A stretch of DNA of 64,000 bases from CAYVFC01 sp964450715 (GTDB lineage: Bacteria; Myxococcota_A; Polyangia; Polyangiales; JAFGIB01): NCBI GenBank assembly GCA_964450715.1, contig CAYVFC010000006.1:1-64000 (forward strand). The letters are read 5' to 3'. A program made the translations under genes and the position numbers. The notes under the pieces were generated by a model. That model was not told the DNA's origin and searched no databases. It saw only the letters and a list, made by a program, of their open reading frames with translations. Of this stretch, positions 59,665 to 64,000 are shown piece by piece; positions within the stretch are counted from its first letter, which is position 1, and the number at the start of each line of letters is the position of its first letter.

Positions 59665-60834
59665 GTGAGCGCGGACCTGGAAAAGAAAGCTGCGGGGTTC
59701 CGCGGCCGGCTGAAGAAGAGCAGACGGATCGTCATCAAGCTCGGCACCAGCGTGGTCACCCACGCCGGCGGCGGGCTGGCCATGGGCAGGCTGCACGGAA
59801 TCATAGAGGACATCGCCGAGATCCGCCGCCGCGGCTGTCAGGTGATCCTGGTATCGTCGGGCGCGCTGGGCCTGGGTGCAGGCAGGCTGGCGGCCGCTCC
59901 GCACCTGCTGCGGGAAAAGCAGGCCTGTACGGCCGTGGGGCAGGTGCTGCTGATGAGCGTCTACGAGCAGGCCTTCCAACGGCTGGGAACGCCGGTGGGG
60001 CAGGTGCTGCTGACCGAGGACGACTTCACCCATCGCACGCGCTACCTCAACCTGCGCAACACCTTCAACGCGCTGCTGGAAATGGGCGTGCTCCCGGTGG
60101 TCAACGAAAACGACCCGGTCTCCACCGCCGAGCTGGAGGTCACCTCGGCCCGCTGCCGGGTGTTCGGCGACAACGACCGGCTGTCGGCCCTGGTGATGAG
60201 CAAGATGGACGCCGAGGCGCTGCTGGTGCTCTCGGACGTGGAGGGGGTCTATGCGCCGCCCGGTCCTCGCAAGGGCGGCGTGCTGATCCAGGAGGTAGAC
60301 GGCGGGGCGACCGCCGCCTGGACCCGCGCGGCCTGCGAGCGGGGCGGGCTCGGTCGCGGCGGAATGGAGAGCAAGCTGCAGGCCATGCGCATCTGCACCG
60401 ATTCGGGGGGTATCGCGCTGATAGCAAATGGAAAGAAACCCGGCATCTTGCTCGAGCTGTTCGACGGCCGAAACCTGGGCACCATCTTCATCCCCCGGCG
60501 GCGTCTCTCCGGACGCAAGCGCTGGATCGCCTTTGCCAGCGAGGCGGCGGGGAGGGTCACGGTAACGCCGGGCGCGCGCCAGGCCCTGGAAGAACGCGGG
60601 GCCAGCCTGCTTTTCGCCGGCGTGGTGGAGATCCAGGGAGAGTTCACCCGGGGAGACGTCCTCTCCGTCGCCGACGAGGACGGCGAGGAGTTCGCCCGCG
60701 GCATCTCGAACCACGAGAGCGGGACCGCGCGGCGGCTGATCGGCAAGCACACCCGAGCGGTGACCCGGCTCACCCACGAGCCGAACTTCGACGCCTTCGT
60801 CACCCGGGACAACCTTGTATTGCTCAAGGGGTGA
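59665..60834 (+). CDS. proB: Glutamate 5-kinase
   Basis: A 389-residue enzyme for the first step of proline synthesis, ATP-dependent phosphorylation of glutamate. The amino-acid kinase domain (about 20-265) has RRIVIKLGTSVVTHAGGG, VILVSSGALGLGAGRL, VNENDPVSTAEL and VFGDNDRLSALV, with a late GRGGMESKLQAM. A C-terminal PUA domain (about 290-385) includes TRGDVLSVADEDG. GTG at 59665 has GGAGAG upstream. proA follows 12 bp later. Confidence 0.96.
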   Translation: MSADLEKKAAGFRGRLKKSRRIVIKLGTSVVTHAGGGLAMGRLHGIIEDIAEIRRRGCQVILVSSGALGLGAGRLAAAPHLLREKQACTAVGQVLLMSVYEQAFQRLGTPVGQVLLTEDDFTHRTRYLNLRNTFNALLEMGVLPVVNENDPVSTAELEVTSARCRVFGDNDRLSALVMSKMDAEALLVLSDVEGVYAPPGPRKGGVLIQEVDGGATAAWTRAACERGGLGRGGMESKLQAMRICTDSGGIALIANGKKPGILLELFDGRNLGTIFIPRRRLSGRKRWIAFASEAAGRVTVTPGARQALEERGASLLFAGVVEIQGEFTRGDVLSVADEDGEEFARGISNHESGTARRLIGKHTRAVTRLTHEPNFDAFVTRDNLVLLKG

Positions 60835-60846
60835 AGCGAGAAAACG

Positions 60847-62157
60847 ATGACCGCTGAACACGCGAACGTACACGAGCTAGCCTCCCGAGCCCGACAGGCC
60901 TTTCTTGAGCTACTGGGCCGTTCGGGCGAGGAGCGGAACCGGGCGCTGAGCGAGACGGCGGCCGAGCTGGAGCGACGCGCCGATCGGATAGTTGAAGCAA
61001 ACCAGCGCGATCTGGAGGCGGCCGACCGCATGGTGCAGGCGGGAAACCTCTCGCCCGCGCTGCGCGCCCGGCTGGTCTTCGACCGGAAAAAGCTGGCGGC
61101 GACGCTCACCGCCGTGCAGAGCGTGATCCGGCTTCCCGACCCGAGCGGTCGCGTGCTCTGGCGCATGGAGCTCGACCGGGGTCTGTTGCTCGAGCGCAGG
61201 AGCTGTCCGCTGGGCGTGATCGGGGTGATCTTCGAATCGCGCCCCGAGGTGGTGGTCCAGGTGTCGAGCCTGCTATTGAAAGCGGGCAACGCCGGCATCC
61301 TCAAGGGCGGCAGCGAAGCGCTTCACACCAACGCCGCCCTGATGGAGGCCATCCGCGAGGGGCTCAGGCGCTCGGGCAGCGTACCGATCGATTCGCTGCA
61401 GCTGGTAGACACCCGCGAGGAGGTGCGCGCGTTGCTCGACGAGCACGAGACGGTCGACTTGCTCATCCCGCGCGGTAGCGGCGAGCTGGTCAGGCAGATC
61501 CAGGCCGGCACGCGCATCCCGGTGCTCGGCCACGCCGAGGGCATCTGTCACGTCTATATCCACGAGAAGGCGGACCGCGAAGCCGCCCTGCGGGTGGCGG
61601 TGGACTCCAAGACCGACTACCCGGCGGTGTGCAACGCGGCCGAGACCCTGCTGGTGGACGCGGCGGTAGCTCCCGAGCTGCTGGCCGAGCTGGTAGCGGA
61701 GCTCGAGAAGCGATCGGTGGAGATCCGGGCTTGCGAAGGGTCCCGGGCGCTGCTTCCCGCCCTGGCTTCGGCCCCGCTACCGGACTGGAGCGCCGAGTAC
61801 CTGGACCTGGTGGTGAACCTCAAGCTGGTAGACGACCTGCGGCAGGCGGTGGCCCACATCAACCGTTACGGCTCTCACCACACCGACGCTATCGTCACCG
61901 AGGACCGGTCAGCGGCCGATCACTTCTGCCGCTACGTGGACTCCTCCAGCGTGATGGTCAACGCCTCCACCCGCTTCGCCGACGGCTTTCGCTACGGGCT
62001 GGGCGCCGAGATCGGCATCAGCACCAACAAGATACACGCGCGCGGGCCGGTGGGGCTGGAGGGTATCGTCACCTACAAGTACGAGCTGCGGGGAGAGGGC
62101 CAGGTAGTGAGCGAGTATTCCTCAGGTAAACGCTCGTTTACCCATCGCTCGACGTAG
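60847..62157 (+). CDS. proA: Glutamate-5-semialdehyde dehydrogenase
   Basis: A 436-residue aldehyde-dehydrogenase-fold enzyme reducing gamma-glutamyl phosphate with NADPH. It shows RRSCPLGVIGVIFESRPEV at about 117-135, LKGGSEALHTNAAL at about 152-165, the catalytic Cys in YPAVCNAAETLLV at about 257-269 and GLGAEIGISTNKIHARGP at about 387-404. It forms the proBA unit, ProB and ProA probably channelling the unstable intermediate. Its last 20 bases overlap the convergent NfeD-like gene. Confidence 0.96.
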   Translation: MTAEHANVHELASRARQAFLELLGRSGEERNRALSETAAELERRADRIVEANQRDLEAADRMVQAGNLSPALRARLVFDRKKLAATLTAVQSVIRLPDPSGRVLWRMELDRGLLLERRSCPLGVIGVIFESRPEVVVQVSSLLLKAGNAGILKGGSEALHTNAALMEAIREGLRRSGSVPIDSLQLVDTREEVRALLDEHETVDLLIPRGSGELVRQIQAGTRIPVLGHAEGICHVYIHEKADREAALRVAVDSKTDYPAVCNAAETLLVDAAVAPELLAELVAELEKRSVEIRACEGSRALLPALASAPLPDWSAEYLDLVVNLKLVDDLRQAVAHINRYGSHHTDAIVTEDRSAADHFCRYVDSSSVMVNASTRFADGFRYGLGAEIGISTNKIHARGPVGLEGIVTYKYELRGEGQVVSEYSSGKRSFTHRST

Positions 62158-62596
62158 AAGCGGTCCCCTCCCCTTCCCGATCCTTCTCGCCTTCGTCCTC
62201 GGGCGTCACGAAGAGGATCAGCCCGTGCATCCCGCTGATGCGCACCGCCTCGCCCTTCTCCACCGGCCGGGCCTCCCCGGTCAGCTCCGCGCGCCAGATC
62301 TCCCCGCGCACGTCCACGTGTCCGGAGCGATCCAGCCGCTCGCGAGCCACGGCCTGCGCCCCGATCATGGGATTCGTTTCATCGGACTGCTTCCAGTCGT
62401 AGGCCTTCCAGACGAAAGGGTAGAAGACCGCGTCCTTGGCCACCCAGAGCGCGACCAGGCTCCAGATCAGCCAGTCTTCCAGCTCGGTCCAGCGCTGCAG
62501 GACCAGCAGCAGTAGCACCACCACCGCCAGCCCCGGCAGCTGGAACAGCGCGTACCGGAGTATGATGCTCGGCGAGCAGCGTTCGTCCTTTTTCAT
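62138..62596 (-). CDS. NfeD-like membrane protein
   Basis: A 152-residue protein with two hydrophobic segments (about 14-34 and 42-60) and a C-terminal OB-fold-like domain (about 75-135) containing GAQAVARERLDRSGHVDVRG and GEIWRAEL. This is the short NfeD pattern, usually a partner of SPFH/stomatin proteins; no such gene is adjacent here (hflKC is 39 kb away). The acidic tail overlaps the proA end. Upstream is a 9-bp-arm hairpin. Confidence 0.8.
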   Translation of the reverse strand: MKKDERCSPSIILRYALFQLPGLAVVVLLLLVLQRWTELEDWLIWSLVALWVAKDAVFYPFVWKAYDWKQSDETNPMIGAQAVARERLDRSGHVDVRGEIWRAELTGEARPVEKGEAVRISGMHGLILFVTPEDEGEKDREGEGTASTSSDG

Positions 62597-62627
62597 GCGA
62601 TCAACAAGTCATCCCTCGGACGGGATA

Positions 62628-62651
62628 CCTACCGGTGGCGATACCGGTAGG
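62628..62651 (-). other. Hairpin upstream of the NfeD-like gene
   Basis: CCTACCGGT (62628-62636) and ACCGGTAGG (62643-62651) are exact complements around a 6-base loop, 31 bp before the minus-strand ATG at 62596. It lies between the GGDEF gene and this gene on the same strand. It may end the upstream transcript or be an operator; there is no U-tract. Confidence 0.5.
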
Positions 62652-62747
62652 GTCGAGTAAAAAGGCCGGCAACCGTTGTTCGGCTGGCTCAGCCTACCTG
62701 CAGGCCTGGCTCGAGTCGATCTTTTCCTCTTCGCTGGCGTCGCGTAG

Positions 62748-63743
62748 CTACGGTTGCCCGGGTGACGTCTCGGCCACGGCGTTTTGTTCTCCATTTCCCG
62801 CTACCACCACTCGGTTGCGACCGCCGTGCTTCGCCGAGTACAGGGCGCCGTCCGCCGCCGTGAAAAACGCTTCGGCTCCCTGCCCCGATTCCAGAGCCGC
62901 TACCCCGATACTTACGGTCACCGCGATCGACTGAGCCCCCCCCTCGGTCGAGACCGTCACCCGCTCCTCGGCCACCAGAGCACGAAGACGTTCGGCCAGC
63001 ACCAAAGCGCCTGCGGCGGGCGTCATGGGAACGATAACGACGAACTCTTCACCTCCGTAACGGGCCGCGAGGTCCACCTTGCGAATCGATCGACCGAGAG
63101 AAGAGGCGACGGCCTTTAGCACCTCGTCTCCGGCCGCGTGCCCGTAGGTGTCGTTGATGGCCTTGAAGTGATCGAGATCGAGCACCAATAAGCTGAGCGG
63201 CTGATGGTAGCGACGCGCGCGTTCTATCTCGTCCTCGAGCCTCGATTCGAACGCCCTGCGGTTGGCGAGCCGCGTCAGCGGATCCGAAGCCGCGCTCAAG
63301 CCGAGCTGCCGATTGAGCTCCTGCAGCTTCTCGTTCGTTTGGCGCAGCTCATCCATTTGCCTCTTGATACGAAACAACGAACGGACGCGTGCCAACAGCT
63401 CCGCTCTATCGATCGGCTTGCGGAGGCAATCGTCCGCGCCAGCTTCGATCGCGCGTAGCACCTCGTCACGATCCCGCAATACGGTCAATAGCGCGATAGA
63501 CGCGGCGCAGGTGTTCGGATCGCCACGCATACGTTTTACGAGCTCGAGCCCGCTACCGTCGGGCAAACGCGCTCCGATCAGAACGACATCGACGGAGCGG
63601 TCCGGCGACTGCACGAACCGCATCGCCTCCTCCCCATCCGCGACCGACCGGGCGCGGTAGCCCGCCTCGTTTAGCCTGTGAACGATCAACTCCGCCACCA
63701 AGGGCTCGGCCTCTACGACGAGGACTTCACCGTCTATCTTCAT
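62748..63743 (-). CDS. Diguanylate cyclase with a receiver domain lacking the phospho-acceptor Asp
   Basis: 331 residues. The N-terminal receiver-like domain (about 1-122) has VLVVEAEPL, then VDVVLIGARLPDGSG at about 52-66 where the phosphorylated Asp of typical receivers is Gly; LLTVLRD and LRKPI keep the Thr and Lys. A short coiled coil (about 125-155) leads to a GGDEF domain (about 160-320) with DLDHFKAIND and an intact RYGGEEF site. RKVD five residues upstream is a product-inhibition I-site. It should make c-di-GMP, but phospho-control is doubtful. ATG at 63743 overlaps the preceding gene stop. Confidence 0.88.
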   Translation of the reverse strand: MKIDGEVLVVEAEPLVAELIVHRLNEAGYRARSVADGEEAMRFVQSPDRSVDVVLIGARLPDGSGLELVKRMRGDPNTCAASIALLTVLRDRDEVLRAIEAGADDCLRKPIDRAELLARVRSLFRIKRQMDELRQTNEKLQELNRQLGLSAASDPLTRLANRRAFESRLEDEIERARRYHQPLSLLVLDLDHFKAINDTYGHAAGDEVLKAVASSLGRSIRKVDLAARYGGEEFVVIVPMTPAAGALVLAERLRALVAEERVTVSTEGGAQSIAVTVSIGVAALESGQGAEAFFTAADGALYSAKHGGRNRVVVAGNGEQNAVAETSPGQP

Positions 63744-64000
63744 ATCGCCTCCGGGCCGGCGGTTTCGAACTCCAGAACGAACCGGCCGTTTTCCGCATCG
63801 GCCTGCAACCGGCCGCCGCTTCGCCGAATCACCCGCGCGACCGCTTTCATTGAGAGGTTGTCGGGCGAAAGCGGATCGTCCTCTCCGCCAGGCGCGCCTT
63901 TCGCCTTCTCGGCCACGATTTCGATTCTCAGAAAACGCCGCCCGGCGCTTTGACCGGGCCGCCACGCGGTACGGCCGTGCGGGTCGTTGTCGAGGGTCAC
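63740..64000 (-). CDS. Partial protein, possible C-terminus of a histidine-kinase-like ATPase
   Basis: An 86-codon frame open at the window edge. The end contains LSMKAVARVIRRSGGRLQAD and FVLEFETA, which resembles the last helix and strands of a HATPase_c domain. The true start is outside the window. It overlaps the GGDEF gene by 4 bases, which would fit a sensor and cyclase made together. The assignment is tentative. Confidence 0.45.
   Translation of the reverse strand: MTLDNDPHGRTAWRPGQSAGRRFLRIEIVAEKAKGAPGGEDDPLSPDNLSMKAVARVIRRSGGRLQADAENGRFVLEFETAGPEAI

Noticed and set aside
62628..62651. Possible c-di-GMP riboswitch near the GGDEF gene
   Set aside because: Only a simple 9-bp hairpin is present; the conserved GEMM core is not seen.

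Overview
The window is a contiguous, GC-rich, gene-dense piece of bacterial chromosome. Several features suggest Myxococcota or a related deltaproteobacterial lineage: small PilZ proteins of the type common there, Gly/Ala-rich 'GGAGTGGAG' lipoproteins, a Ser/Thr kinase with a DUF4388-like C-terminal half, and an infC gene that appears to start at ATC, as reported for Myxococcus xanthus. This assignment is inference; there is no rRNA in the window. No CRISPR array, rRNA, phage or IS transposase gene was seen.

Layout. 1-1844: an unrecognised (possibly truncated) protein and a Gly-rich lipoprotein sharing a hairpin terminator. 2221-8932: a minus-strand translation block, tRNA-Val(GAC), infC, rpmI, rplT, pheS, pheT, ihfA, a MerR regulator and tRNA-Pro(GGG), with no thrS between tRNA-Val and infC. 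9291-19787: a GT39-like membrane glycosyltransferase, two PilZ proteins, metallophosphoesterase, amidase, thiD, a LysM/M23 lipoprotein and a Ser/Thr kinase. 20095-23642: hisHF and hflKC. 23639-37747: a surface-glycan locus with a YbhN-like flippase-type protein, GT2 enzymes, the full dTDP-L-rhamnose set rfbA-C-D-B, a sulfotransferase, a membrane protein with an F5/8C-like tail, a GT2/DUF2304 pair, a GT4-like enzyme and a large membrane protein. 37949-39109: an alpha/beta hydrolase.

39273-49970 is the most striking part: a compact nine-gene minus-strand operon. In transcription order it encodes a HAD-like protein with degenerate catalytic motifs, a long fatty acyl reductase, a second reductase, a polysaccharide-pyruvyl-transferase homologue, acyl-CoA ligase, enoyl-CoA hydratase, a second acyl-CoA ligase, a diacylglycerol-kinase-like enzyme and a TetR regulator. 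Every junction overlaps or is separated by less than 10 bases. At its head a perfect 24-bp palindrome lies across the space between a -35-like and a -10-like box. I infer a TetR-autoregulated pathway that makes an unusual fatty-alcohol or aldehyde-derived, possibly pyruvylated or phosphorylated, lipid.

50204-64000: a secreted protein, an Fe-S protein, a DUF1648 protein, an aldo-keto reductase relative, an EamA transporter, a GT32-like enzyme, a Cys-rich lipoprotein, an outer-membrane-like protein, a glutaredoxin-like membrane protein, proBA, an NfeD-like protein, and a GGDEF protein whose receiver lacks the phospho-acceptor Asp, followed by a partial gene.

A second theme is long palindromic DNA between genes. 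One family has two copies (2221-2380 and 9142-9306) with alike cores but terminal arms that differ between copies while staying perfectly complementary within each copy; the right arm of the second copy supplies the TTG start of the next gene. A 'GTCATTTCGAG' repeat sits between infC and rpmI and fills the gap between two convergent genes at 17651-17730. Other long inverted repeats lie at 9038-9084, 39153-39247 and 51957-52150.
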